Of a stretch of DNA of 12,062 nt, positions 1 through 6,719 are shown in pieces. Within the stretch, counting starts at the first letter, position 1. Every line of letters begins with the position of its first letter. Under the pieces are notes generated by a model. It was not told the origin of the DNA and did no database searches. It saw only the letters and a list, made by a program, of their open reading frames with translations. The stretch lies in the NCBI GenBank assembly GCA_031264975.1, contig JAISDH010000308.1, positions 1 to 12,062 of the forward strand, read 5' to 3'. Source of the stretch: Bacteroidales bacterium (lineage in GTDB: Bacteria > Bacteroidota > Bacteroidia > Bacteroidales > WCHB1-69). Both the position numbers and the translations under genes were made by a program.

Positions 1-414
1 GACATGGATTTTTTGATGCGCGATTTCCAGCAGTTTTGGAGAGAGAACAGCGCTATCTGGCTTACGAAGTTTGACTACAAAGAAGCGGCTCCGCACCTGA
101 TTCTAATGGCATTCCTGCAGCGTATTGTCAATGGCGGCGGTTGGATTGTCCGCGACATGGCGGCAGGTTCCGGACGGCTCGATCTTTGCGTACTCTATAA
201 GGGAGAAAAATATCCGATAGAACTCAAAATATGGCGCGGAAAAAAGTCGCGCGAAAAAGGTATCGAACAAACCTTGCGTTATATGGACATATATGGCTCA
301 ACCGAAGGCTGGCTTGCTATTTTCGACAGGGACAAAAAAACGCTATGGGAAAATAAAATCTACATGGAAAAACATACTGTAGACAGAAAGACGGTTACAA
401 TCGTAGGACTATAA
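1..414 (+). CDS. C-terminal part of a PD-(D/E)XK nuclease-like protein (5' end outside window)
   Basis: The frame is open at base 1, so the gene probably starts upstream and the ATG at 4 is probably internal. The visible 136 residues look like the C-terminal domain of Bacteroidota ATP-binding proteins that join an AAA-like ATPase to a PD-(D/E)XK nuclease fold. The segment GSGRLDLCVLYKGEKYPIEL followed by K carries the expected Asp (RLD) and the E-x-K of the nuclease motif, followed by an 'EQTLRYMDIYG...GWLAIFDR' stretch typical of these proteins. No ATPase motifs (Walker A/B) are visible; if present they lie upstream. Family assignment is from memory of such proteins. The true role (defence, mobile element, housekeeping) is unknown. 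By hand count the segment is about 45% G+C (about 53% in the first 180 bases), against about 32% in a 180-base sample of the gene at 3765, so recent transfer is possible. Confidence 0.7.
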   Translation, partial: DMDFLMRDFQQFWRENSAIWLTKFDYKEAAPHLILMAFLQRIVNGGGWIVRDMAAGSGRLDLCVLYKGEKYPIELKIWRGKKSREKGIEQTLRYMDIYGSTEGWLAIFDRDKKTLWENKIYMEKHTVDRKTVTIVGL

Positions 415-432
415 CAGGGATAAGTTATAAAA

Positions 433-453
433 GGGACAAGGAACAAGGAACAA
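433..453 (+). repeat. Short tandem heptamer, three copies
   Basis: The units gggacaa, ggaacaa and ggaacaa lie head to tail just after the stop of the nuclease-like gene. They look like a simple repeat made by slippage. No function is apparent. Confidence 0.6.
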
Positions 454-483
454 GGGCAGGCAAGCCACGAAATTGTCTGAATC

Positions 484-515
484 AGGATTTTCGGGATTAG
501 AGGATGAGCAGGATT
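484..515 (+). repeat. Degenerate GGATT-type repeat cluster
   Basis: Four hexamers (aggatt 484, gggatt 493, aggatg 501, aggatt 510) are spaced 9, 8 and 9 bases apart, preceded by 'attgtctgaatc'. From memory, similar 'TCTGAATCAGGATT...AGGATT' strings recur in unrelated Bacteroidota intergenic regions, which would make this one copy of a dispersed repeat. That recollection was not checked. Confidence 0.5.
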
Positions 516-564
516 AATAACGGTTAGTGGTTAATGGTCTTTCCGTATTCTTGCAGATTTTTTT

Positions 565-884
565 ATTCCCGTTAGGGAATATCTCTCGGTAGAAAATAAA
601 GAAAAACACACAATATCTGCATTCCATAGGAATGCAACCTATTCATTATTCGTGTTGTTGAATAATTGTGATAATGTATTTGTATAATTATTGTTGCCAC
701 GATTTGTTTATGAACAACATTCTGTTTTGAACAGAAAAAACGGGTCAATATGTATTTGAATGAATGTATTTGCTATGAGCAATTTGTTTTTGAATGGATT
801 TATATCCTTTTTTGGGTGCATTCCTGATGGAATGCAAATAATATGTTCGTTTCATTTCTACCGAGAGGTATTCCTTACAGGAAT
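565..884. repeat. Mirror-symmetric multi-hairpin element (REP/MITE-like)
   Basis: The ends are inverted copies. The left end has hairpin attccc-gtta-gggaat (565-580) followed by atctctcggtagaaa (581-595). The right end has tttctaccgagaggt (855-869) followed by hairpin attcct-tac-aggaat (870-884). The 15-bp inner blocks match at 14 of 15 bases as inverted repeats. Inside them lie a second inverted pair of hairpins with the same stem, gcattcc/ggaatgc (619-635 and 818-835), and a single hairpin ttctgtt-ttg-aacagaa (720-736) close to the geometric centre. The octamer tgtatttg occurs three times (675, 751, 765), and a small hairpin lies at 770-782. No transposase is present. This is best read as a non-autonomous REP- or MITE-like element; a structured RNA is an alternative. 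Confidence 0.65.
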
Positions 885-928
885 TAAATTTCCTGTTATC
901 GTTTTGTTTGTCATGCACGGCGCATTTA

Positions 929-958
929 AAAAGGGTGGCTTTTTACAGCCACCCTTTT
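929..958 (-). terminator. Intrinsic terminator of the cysteine-rich lipoprotein gene
   Basis: A perfect 12-bp stem (aaaagggtggct / agccaccctttt) encloses a 6-base loop, ttttac. Read on the minus strand it begins 20 bases after the lipoprotein stop codon and ends in a run of five T. The plus-strand copy also ends in four T, so it may work in both directions. Confidence 0.85.
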
Positions 959-978
959 CAACAAAATTAAAATAGATT

Positions 979-1443
979 TTATTTTCCGTCTTTGGGAGTG
1001 TCACACTTTTTTTCACAATCTTTCTTTCCTTCTTTGCAACACTTTTTGTCGGCTTTGCAACATTTCTTTCCACATTGCATTCTTTTGTCGACTAAAGTTT
1101 TTTGCTCGTCAAGAGTAAGTTTGTCAAAATTTGCCCACTCTGCTTTACATTCTGCAATTTTAGCATCTCTTTCTGCATCTTGTTTGTCAAAACGTTCTTT
1201 TGTCTTGGCAATCAATTCTTTTTTTACATCGTCAGAAAGATTTGTCCAATCATTCCATTGTTTACAAAATGCTTCACACTCAGCTTTTTGTTCTTCGGTC
1301 ATTTTACAACACTCATGTTTTGGTTGAGTTTGTTCCTGTTCCGTAACTTCTTCGGTGGTTGCCGGAGTTTCTTCCGGTTTATTTACACAAGAAACGAAAA
1401 TAAAACATAAAACGCCTGCTGCTAATACTACTAATCTTTTCAT
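979..1443 (-). CDS. Cysteine-rich outer-membrane or periplasmic lipoprotein
   Basis: The 154-residue product starts with a lipoprotein signal peptide (MKRLVVLAAGVLCFIFVSC) whose lipobox is FVSC, predicting lipidation at Cys19 by the Lgt/LspA pathway. The next 20 or so residues are a Pro/Thr/Glu/Gln-rich linker. The rest is highly charged and probably helical, with 12 cysteines at 45, 46, 56, 60, 99, 124, 128, 129, 135, 136, 143 and 147, four of them in CC pairs or CxxxCC clusters near the C-terminus among lysines. This pattern suggests metal binding or extensive disulfides; neither is proven. I do not recognise a named family. The gene has its own promoter box (1513-1520) and terminator (929-958), so it appears to be a single transcription unit. 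It sits downstream of yigZ on the same strand without obvious functional connection. Confidence 0.85.
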   Translation of the reverse strand: MKRLVVLAAGVLCFIFVSCVNKPEETPATTEEVTEQEQTQPKHECCKMTEEQKAECEAFCKQWNDWTNLSDDVKKELIAKTKERFDKQDAERDAKIAECKAEWANFDKLTLDEQKTLVDKRMQCGKKCCKADKKCCKEGKKDCEKKCDTPKDGK

Positions 1444-1512
1444 TTTTACTTACTTTTTATTATTACTAAATTATTAAATATGTTTCTCCAAATTCTTTAT
1501 TAAGATTGGCTG

Positions 1513-1520
1513 CAAAGATA
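1513..1520 (-). promoter_or_regulatory. Bacteroidota-type -7 box (TATCTTTG) for the lipoprotein gene
   Basis: On the minus strand TATCTTTG matches the TAnnTTTG consensus exactly. It lies about 70 bases upstream of the lipoprotein start and 18 bases beyond the yigZ stop. No clear -33 TTG is seen at the proper spacing. It implies a 5' leader of about 60 nt. Confidence 0.6.
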
Positions 1521-1538
1521 CAATATTTTATTATAACT

Positions 1539-2156
1539 TTATACAGTCTTGATATATTTTTGCATAGTCCCATGTATGTTTCGCAGTTGCCCGCAAATTT
1601 CTTCTTTTTTTGTCCATATAATTTCAAACTCTATTATTACATTATTATTGTTATAGATAGTATTTTTTATTTCAACCGCATTGTTTTTTAATATTTTCAT
1701 CACATTATTCATAAGAGGATACTCAAATTCAACAGAATACAAATCTTTAATCGCATATTCTATTATATTTGCATTAGCGATTGTTATTTTTGCCGTTTCT
1801 TTATATGCATTTATTAATCCGCTTACTCCCAATTTAGTACCGCCAAAATAACGGATAACCAAAATCAGTATATTTTTCAAGTCAAACGACAAAATTTGTC
1901 CATAAATTGGTTTTCCGGCAGTACCGGAGGGTTCGCCGTCATCATTCATTCTTATAGCAGGCGTTCCGATATGACCAATATAATAGGCATAACAATGATG
2001 AGTCGCATCATGATATTCTTTTTTTATTTCCGCTAATATTTCTTTTACCTTTTCTTCTGATTTGACAGGGAATGCCAACCCGATAAATCGACTTCCTCTG
2101 TCTTTAAACAAACCTTCAGACCTTGTTAAAATTGTTTTGTATGTATCGTCAAACAT
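1539..2156 (-). CDS. yigZ: YigZ/IMPACT family protein (UPF0029)
   Basis: The 205-residue product has the usual family length and two-domain plan: an N-terminal IMPACT (UPF0029) domain, about residues 15-122, and a C-terminal DUF1949-like domain, about 138-195. Family hallmarks are ATHHCYAY (51-58), NDDGEPSGTAGKPI (71-84) and VIRYFGGTKLGVSGL (100-114). The biochemical role of bacterial YigZ is not firmly settled; the eukaryotic relative IMPACT modulates the GCN2 translation-stress pathway, and the bacterial fold suggests nucleic acid or nucleotide binding. The start lies 11 bp after the cinA stop, so the two genes are probably co-transcribed. No defect is seen. The gene ends about 18 bases before the promoter box of the next minus-strand gene. 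Confidence 0.92.
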   Translation of the reverse strand: MFDDTYKTILTRSEGLFKDRGSRFIGLAFPVKSEEKVKEILAEIKKEYHDATHHCYAYYIGHIGTPAIRMNDDGEPSGTAGKPIYGQILSFDLKNILILVIRYFGGTKLGVSGLINAYKETAKITIANANIIEYAIKDLYSVEFEYPLMNNVMKILKNNAVEIKNTIYNNNNVIIEFEIIWTKKEEICGQLRNIHGTMQKYIKTV

Positions 2157-2167
2157 AAGTAATTTGT

Positions 2168-3418
2168 TTAAAGTAATTTGTATAACATGTACAAAGCCAT
2201 ATTCGCTGATTGTTGAATGATGCGTTCCCTGTTGTTACCCAATGAAAAGCATTTTGCATACACATTATTTGTATCGGCAACGGCAATCCACACCGTTCCG
2301 ACCGGTTTTTCTACGCTTCCCCCGCCAGGTCCTGCAATACCCGATACGGCAATAGCATAATCTACCTTATAGAGTTGCAATACGTTTTTTGCCATTTGCA
2401 TTACCACTTCTCTGCTTACAGCCCCATGTTGATTGATTGTTTGCTGTTCAACTTGTAAAATATTACACTTGATTTCATTAGAATAAGCGACGACGCCTCC
2501 TTTAAAATATTTGGAACTACCTGGTATTAATGTAGTCAAGTGGGCAATATATCCTCCGGTACAACTTTCTGCTACGGCAAATAATTGGTTTTGTTCTTTG
2601 AGTTTATCTGCGACAAGTTCGGACAATGTTTTATTTTCATAACTAAAAATATGTTCATCAATATAATGAGAAAGATACGAAAGCTGTTTTTCCAATTCTG
2701 TTTCCAGTTCCTTAACGGATGCGCCATAGCCGGTCAAACGTAAACTTACATATCCCGCTTTGGGTAAATATGCAAGTTTGATACAGGGAGGTAATTTATT
2801 TTCAAAATCAGAAAGTTTTTCCGACAATGATGCTTCCGAAATACCGAAAGTTTGTATATGTTTATAAATGATATGCTGATTGACATGATAATGGGCTTGT
2901 ATCTTCTTTAAAACATCCCATAACATCGCCTGCATCTCTTGTGGAACGCCGGGTATGGCTACGAGTATTTTTCCATTATCTTCTATCCATATACCCGGAG
3001 CTAATCCAACTTCGTTAGCAATTACTTCGCTTCTTTCAGGGAGCATCGCCTGCAAAAAAATACTGTTGGGAACCTTTATCTTTCGAGTATTGATAATGGA
3101 TTGCAGATGATTTAAAACAATCTTATTTTCAGTTAAATCTCTATGAAAATACCTGCAAATACAATCTTTGGTAATATCATCATTTGTACTTCCTAATCCA
3201 CCTGTTACAATTACAATATCGCAACAGGTTAGTACTTCATCAAAAGCAGACAAAATATCTTCTTTTTCATCACCCACTATCAATATTTTTTTTACATAGA
3301 CGCCCATCGCCGTTAATTCATGAGCAATGAAACGTGCGTTCGTATTATGTATTTGTCCTATCAGAATTTCATCTCCAATATTGATAATACCTGCCTGTAT
3401 AAATTTATGTTCATCCAT
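2168..3418 (-). CDS. cinA: CinA family protein with competence/damage-inducible and NMN amidohydrolase-like domains
   Basis: The 416-residue product has full CinA length. The N-terminal MoaB/MoeA-like domain (about 6-175) shows GIINIGDEIL (10-19), VTGGLGSTNDDITK (71-84) and AIPGVPQEM (154-162). A linker of about 80 residues follows, then the C-terminal PncC-type domain (about 262-415) with AVAESCTGG (281-289), GSSKYFKGGVVAYSN (300-314) and SGIAGPGGGSVEKPVGTVW (359-377). In bacteria the C-terminal domain can deamidate nicotinamide mononucleotide, and the N-terminal domain of some members hydrolyses ADP-ribose, so the protein belongs to pyridine nucleotide salvage and repair. All recognisable motifs look intact. 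It is the first gene of a minus-strand unit with yigZ and has a good promoter box at 3474-3481. Whether this copy is catalytic cannot be read from sequence alone. Confidence 0.94.
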   Translation of the reverse strand: MDEHKFIQAGIINIGDEILIGQIHNTNARFIAHELTAMGVYVKKILIVGDEKEDILSAFDEVLTCCDIVIVTGGLGSTNDDITKDCICRYFHRDLTENKIVLNHLQSIINTRKIKVPNSIFLQAMLPERSEVIANEVGLAPGIWIEDNGKILVAIPGVPQEMQAMLWDVLKKIQAHYHVNQHIIYKHIQTFGISEASLSEKLSDFENKLPPCIKLAYLPKAGYVSLRLTGYGASVKELETELEKQLSYLSHYIDEHIFSYENKTLSELVADKLKEQNQLFAVAESCTGGYIAHLTTLIPGSSKYFKGGVVAYSNEIKCNILQVEQQTINQHGAVSREVVMQMAKNVLQLYKVDYAIAVSGIAGPGGGSVEKPVGTVWIAVADTNNVYAKCFSLGNNRERIIQQSANMALYMLYKLL

Positions 3419-3473
3419 TATTTTATGTGTATCAATGCACTATGTTTTATTTTGGGAAACACGATACCGGAAG

Positions 3474-3505
3474 CAAAATTACAAAATAATTAGATATAAA
3501 TGCAA
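3474..3505 (-). promoter_or_regulatory. Promoter of cinA-yigZ: TTG at -33 and TAATTTTG at -7
   Basis: On the minus strand TAATTTTG (3474-3481) matches TAnnTTTG exactly, and a TTG (3503-3505) lies 21 bases upstream, close to the usual -33 spacing. The box sits about 56 bases ahead of the cinA start. Confidence 0.6.
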
Positions 3506-3728
3506 TAAACGGTAATACGAATTGTATATGCGTTTACAAGCGAGGCATAGCAACAAGGGTGAAGACTTCAGAGGTAGAAAAAAATAATACAACGTAAGAA
3601 AAGTTTCTCGTAAAATTAAAAATCTAATTGTCAGTTATATAAAAAACGTTTTCTTGAAAAACATGATGTCAAATAAAAAATAATTCGGGAAAATAATCTT
3701 TTATACAAAAACAATTCCATTTTTTTAT

Positions 3729-3736
3729 TATCTTTG
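3729..3736 (+). promoter_or_regulatory. Bacteroidota-type -7 box (TATCTTTG) of the DUF1599-doxX-nadE operon
   Basis: TATCTTTG matches the TAnnTTTG consensus and ends 28 bases before the DUF1599 start codon at 3765. No convincing -33 TTG is visible. Three tightly spaced genes follow, so this is the likely operon promoter. Confidence 0.65.
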
Positions 3737-3764
3737 CCCTCAAATTTAATTATGAATTATATCT

Positions 3765-4316
3765 ATGGATAATACGTTACAAGAGTTTGATACAGTTGTT
3801 TCTGCATGTAAAGACGTCTTTGTTAAAAAGATGTATGATTATGGCGTGGCATGGCGTATAATGAGATTAATCACCATTACAGACCAAATATATATCAAGG
3901 CTCAAAGGATTAGAAATATTGAAGAAAAAGGCGTCAGCAAAATAGATGAAGATATTAATTCGGAATACATGGGTATTGTAAATTATGCTGTTATCGCCCA
4001 AATACAACTATCCTTGTTGCCAATAACATCAATTGAAGAGAGTAACATTTCAAACGACGAAGTGATAATCTTGTATGACAAATATGTAGAAAATGCAAAA
4101 ACTTTACTTGCAGATAAAAACCATGATTACGATGAAGCATGGCGTAACATGCGTATCACTTCATTAACAGATATTATCCTGATGAAAATATTTCGTATTA
4201 AACAAATTGAAAATCATAATCAACAAACGCTTATTTCCGAAGGAATTGACGCCAACTATTATGATATTTTCAATTATGCTATCTTTGCACTAATCAAATT
4301 GAATAACAAAAAATAA
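3765..4316 (+). CDS. DUF1599 protein with two copies of the domain
   Basis: The 183-residue protein consists of two similar all-helical halves. The first has DYGVAWRIMRLITITD (25-40), then K..RI..IE, then NYAVIA (73-78). The second has DYDEAWRNMRITSLTD (121-136), then K..RI..IE, then NYAIFA (170-175). The offset is 96-97 residues, so this is an internal duplication of one DUF1599 unit. The role of DUF1599 is not established; from memory the family has been linked to nucleotide-modification gene neighbourhoods, and the D-Y-x-x-A-W and N-Y-A positions look like a conserved binding surface. It is the first gene of an operon, 6 bp before the DoxX-like gene. From memory this gene pair also occurs together in other Bacteroidales, often followed by tpiA, which would point to a shared task. 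Confidence 0.8.
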   Translation: MDNTLQEFDTVVSACKDVFVKKMYDYGVAWRIMRLITITDQIYIKAQRIRNIEEKGVSKIDEDINSEYMGIVNYAVIAQIQLSLLPITSIEESNISNDEVIILYDKYVENAKTLLADKNHDYDEAWRNMRITSLTDIILMKIFRIKQIENHNQQTLISEGIDANYYDIFNYAIFALIKLNNKK

Positions 4317-4322
4317 TTATCT

Positions 4323-5711
4323 ATGAAACGATATGGAGAAATGGGTGTGACAAATAAATCAAAGAAAAAGAATGCAATGTACTATATATATACTGCATGT
4401 CGTATATTTATGGGACTTTTGTTTATTTTTTCAGGCTATGTAAAAATGGTAGACCCTTACGGATTTGCTTTGAAAATAGATGAACAGTTAATATCAATCG
4501 GTCTGGGCTTTATTGCGCCCGGGGCTACTGTATTTGCCTTTTTGTTTATTTGTGCCGAATTTCTATTGGGATGGGCGCTGTTGCTGGACATTCAGAGAAA
4601 ATTGACCGCTTGGGGGTTGCTGTTGTTTATGAGTTTCTTTACTGTCCTTACGTTTTGGATGGCGTATGCATTGGATATTGTAGACCTCATCAACAGACTG
4701 TTTGAGAAAAATTTTGAAATATTTGTCGTAACAGATTGCGGATGCTTTGGAGACTTTATCAAAATGACAAACCACCAGACTTTTTATAAGAATATTGTTT
4801 TCTTCCTGTTTACAATCTTCATACTCTCACAGAGAAACAAACAGAAACCACAAAAATGGTATTATATTACACAATGGTTACCTTTATTATTGGTGGGTAT
4901 ATTTTCACTTTTCGTACAAATATACTGTTTTCGTCATGAGCCATGGCATGATTTTAGACCGTGGAAAATAGGGAATTTCATTGCAGGAGAAACATATTCC
5001 CAAGCGCCGGAAGTTGATTTTGTTTTCCAATATCAAAACAATGTTACTAATTCTCTCAAAGAGATAACGATGGATGAATTATCCCTCATATCGGAGGACA
5101 GCATGCAACTTGCAGATTTGGAAAACAACTATACCTATCATGACCGCGTAGAAAAAGTAATAAAAGTCGGAATTAATGCGCCTTTGGCAGATTTTACGAT
5201 TACAGACTTGAATAACAAGAATGATATAAAGAATAGTATTATCACTTCTCCTGATTATACATTTATTATCTTTATGCATGATGTAACGAAAGTTACTCCT
5301 GAAAAATTCGCAACAACAAAAACTTTAATTCAGGAATTAGAAGCTAACAATATAGATTATGTTGTGATTACAGGTTCTTTACAGCAAGAGGCAGAAGAAT
5401 TCAACAAAGAAAACAATACAAATATTTATTTCTATTTTTGTGATATAACGCCTCTAAAAACAGCTATTCGCAACAATCCGGGGGTTATATTGGTAAAAGA
5501 AGGATATGTTATTGACAAGTGGAGTTTTAGAGATATTCCATCTATAGAAACTTTTATTGTTTCTATTCCGAAATATGACCGAAAACTGGAGAAATATAAA
5601 ATTAAAAATCCTCCTGTTCTTCCTAATGGAATGAACATTAATGATATAATAGAAGGAACGGACGATGAAATAAGTCTTTCTGAAGAGACCAACGAAATAA
5701 TTACCGAATAA
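4323..5711 (+). CDS. DoxX/MauE-like membrane protein with C-terminal thioredoxin-like domain
   Basis: The 462-residue product begins with a short basic segment, followed by membrane helices at about 20-40, 66-90, 95-118, 153-169 and 182-202. This DoxX/MauE-like part carries FSGYVKMVDPYGFALKIDE (36-54), typical of the family, and DCGCFGD (138-144), a C-x-C pair as in MauE/DoxX proteins tied to thiol chemistry. A linker leads to a thioredoxin-like domain (about 282-415): it has the APLADFTITD entry (286-295) and a late strand pair, NPGVILVKEGYVIDKW (385-400). The place where a CxxC would lie, after FIIFM (314-318), reads HDVTKVTP, so redox cysteines are absent there. An acidic tail ends the protein. 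The role is probably redox or quinone linked at the inner membrane, but the substrate is unknown. It sits 6 bp after DUF1599 and 4 bp before nadE. ATGs at 4344 and 4377 are possible alternative starts. Confidence 0.82.
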   Translation: MKRYGEMGVTNKSKKKNAMYYIYTACRIFMGLLFIFSGYVKMVDPYGFALKIDEQLISIGLGFIAPGATVFAFLFICAEFLLGWALLLDIQRKLTAWGLLLFMSFFTVLTFWMAYALDIVDLINRLFEKNFEIFVVTDCGCFGDFIKMTNHQTFYKNIVFFLFTIFILSQRNKQKPQKWYYITQWLPLLLVGIFSLFVQIYCFRHEPWHDFRPWKIGNFIAGETYSQAPEVDFVFQYQNNVTNSLKEITMDELSLISEDSMQLADLENNYTYHDRVEKVIKVGINAPLADFTITDLNNKNDIKNSIITSPDYTFIIFMHDVTKVTPEKFATTKTLIQELEANNIDYVVITGSLQQEAEEFNKENNTNIYFYFCDITPLKTAIRNNPGVILVKEGYVIDKWSFRDIPSIETFIVSIPKYDRKLEKYKIKNPPVLPNGMNINDIIEGTDDEISLSEETNEIITE

Positions 5712-5715
5712 TAAA

Positions 5716-6567
5716 ATGAATAAAACGTCTGCAACTATGTTTTCTGCTTCCGATATGCAATTCTTAACAACAGAACCTGAAATAGCACATGCAATCAAGG
5801 TGATGCGAGCTAAAATGGCAGCATATATAATGGATAATCAATTAAAGTCGTTGGTGGTAGGTTTATCTGGGGGCATAGACAGCGCTTTTGCGGTTGCATT
5901 GCTTCGTCCTGTTTGTGATTTTACAAATACAAAACTCATTGGACGTTCTATTACCATTGAAACGAATAAAGAAGACGAAATAGAACGAGCCAAAGCGACA
6001 GGAGCGCTTTTTTGTCATGATTTTCAATATTTGGATTATAGTCATATTTATAATGTGCATAAAGAGGCGCTTCCGGAATTAAACAATCAGTTACTGTCCC
6101 TGTTACGAATGGGAAATTGTAAAGCGCGCATTCGAATGATATGTCTGTATGATTTAGCGCAATTAAACAGAGGAATTGTGATTTCAACAGATAATTTCAC
6201 CGAATATCTGACCGGTTTTTGGACGCTTCATGGAGATGTAGGCGATTATGCGCCGTTTATGCACCTGTGGAAAACAGAAGTGTATTATGCCGCTCAATTT
6301 TTATGTAAACAGCATACAAAAGAACAAGCCGACGCTCTTATGCAATGTATAGAAGCTGTACCTACAGACGGATTAGGGATTAGTAACTCTGATTTGGAGC
6401 AATTGGGCGCTGCAACGTACGAAGAAGTTGATAAAATATTAGCGCGTTACCTTCAAGGAGATAAAACAATAGAAAAACATCCACTTATTGAACGAGTTAA
6501 CTCAACCGAATACAAAAGGAAAACCCCTATTTCAATAAGTAGATTAGCTCTAATTAACAGAGAATAA
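5716..6567 (+). CDS. nadE: NAD synthetase, stand-alone (ammonia-type)
   Basis: The 283-residue protein matches the synthetase domain of NadE, which adenylates nicotinic acid adenine dinucleotide (NaAD) and amidates it to NAD+ in the cytosol. Visible motifs are the ATP pyrophosphatase loop SGGIDS (51-56), GNCKARIRM (133-141), STDNFTEYLTGF (157-168) with GDVGDYAP (173-180), PTDGLGISNSDLEQLG (206-221) and the C-terminal EYKRKTPI (265-272) equivalent to the EHKR..P of other NadE. There is no N-terminal nitrilase (glutaminase) domain, unlike the longer glutamine-dependent enzymes common in Bacteroidota, so ammonia or a separate amidotransferase must supply nitrogen. The nucleotide-binding loop reads STDN rather than the more usual GTxN/GTDH, so the true substrate deserves a check. 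The start is 4 bp after the previous stop; ATGs at 5737 and 5755 are alternatives. Confidence 0.85.
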   Translation: MNKTSATMFSASDMQFLTTEPEIAHAIKVMRAKMAAYIMDNQLKSLVVGLSGGIDSAFAVALLRPVCDFTNTKLIGRSITIETNKEDEIERAKATGALFCHDFQYLDYSHIYNVHKEALPELNNQLLSLLRMGNCKARIRMICLYDLAQLNRGIVISTDNFTEYLTGFWTLHGDVGDYAPFMHLWKTEVYYAAQFLCKQHTKEQADALMQCIEAVPTDGLGISNSDLEQLGAATYEEVDKILARYLQGDKTIEKHPLIERVNSTEYKRKTPISISRLALINRE

Positions 6568-6711
6568 TTATGAAGAATTTAATTCGTACATATTCCGCAT
6601 AAGGTATTTAATTAATTGGAGAACATGATATTATACTTGAAATATTTTTATAATTTTAAACTGAATCGAAAAATAAAACTGTGACATGCGTAAATATTCA
6701 AAAATTTTTTT

Positions 6712-6719
6712 TAATTTTG
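6712..6719 (+). promoter_or_regulatory. Bacteroidota-type -7 box (TAATTTTG) of the por operon
   Basis: TAATTTTG fits TAnnTTTG. It lies 91 bases before the porP start, implying a leader of about 85 nt. No TTG is found at the -33 position, which may mean activator dependence or an alternative sigma factor. It overlaps the palindrome at 6714-6731. Confidence 0.6.

Larger units (their letters stand above)
415..978. other. Gene-free region with repeats and hairpins
   Basis: No credible coding region is seen. From left to right it holds three heptamers GG(G/A)ACAA at 433-453, four spaced (A/G)GGAT(T/G) units at 484-515, a symmetric multi-hairpin element at 565-884, and a strong terminator hairpin at 929-958. 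Open frames crossing it run over the hairpins and look accidental. The content suggests a landing site for non-coding repeats between a probable acquired gene and the 3' end of the minus-strand lipoprotein gene. Confidence 0.7.
3419..3764. other. Divergent intergenic region between cinA and the DUF1599 gene
   Basis: This stretch of 346 bases carries no gene. It holds a minus-strand promoter box near its left end (3474-3481) and a plus-strand box near its right end (3729-3736). I see no tRNA, riboswitch or strong hairpin in the AT-rich middle. Confidence 0.6.

Noticed and set aside
565..884. Possible CRISPR array because of repeated palindromes
   Set aside because: The hairpins differ in sequence, are inverted rather than direct, and are not evenly spaced.
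760..975. Plus-strand open frame of 71 codons
   Set aside because: It runs through two hairpins of the repeat element and the terminator, and its product has no recognisable features.
992..1410. Plus-strand open frames opposite the lipoprotein gene
   Set aside because: They are antisense shadows: Phe/Ser/Cys-rich translations that arise from the Lys/Glu-rich codons of the real gene on the minus strand.
3419..3764. Possible RNA gene or riboswitch between the divergent genes
   Set aside because: No tRNA arms or strong conserved stems were found; the promoter boxes explain the region well enough.
4563..6187. Several minus-strand open frames opposite the DoxX-like and nadE genes
   Set aside because: They overlap well-supported plus-strand genes and lack recognisable domains or promoter context.
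6570..6602. Ten-codon open frame (MKNLIRTYSA) after nadE
   Set aside because: It is too short to support and lacks any conserved feature.
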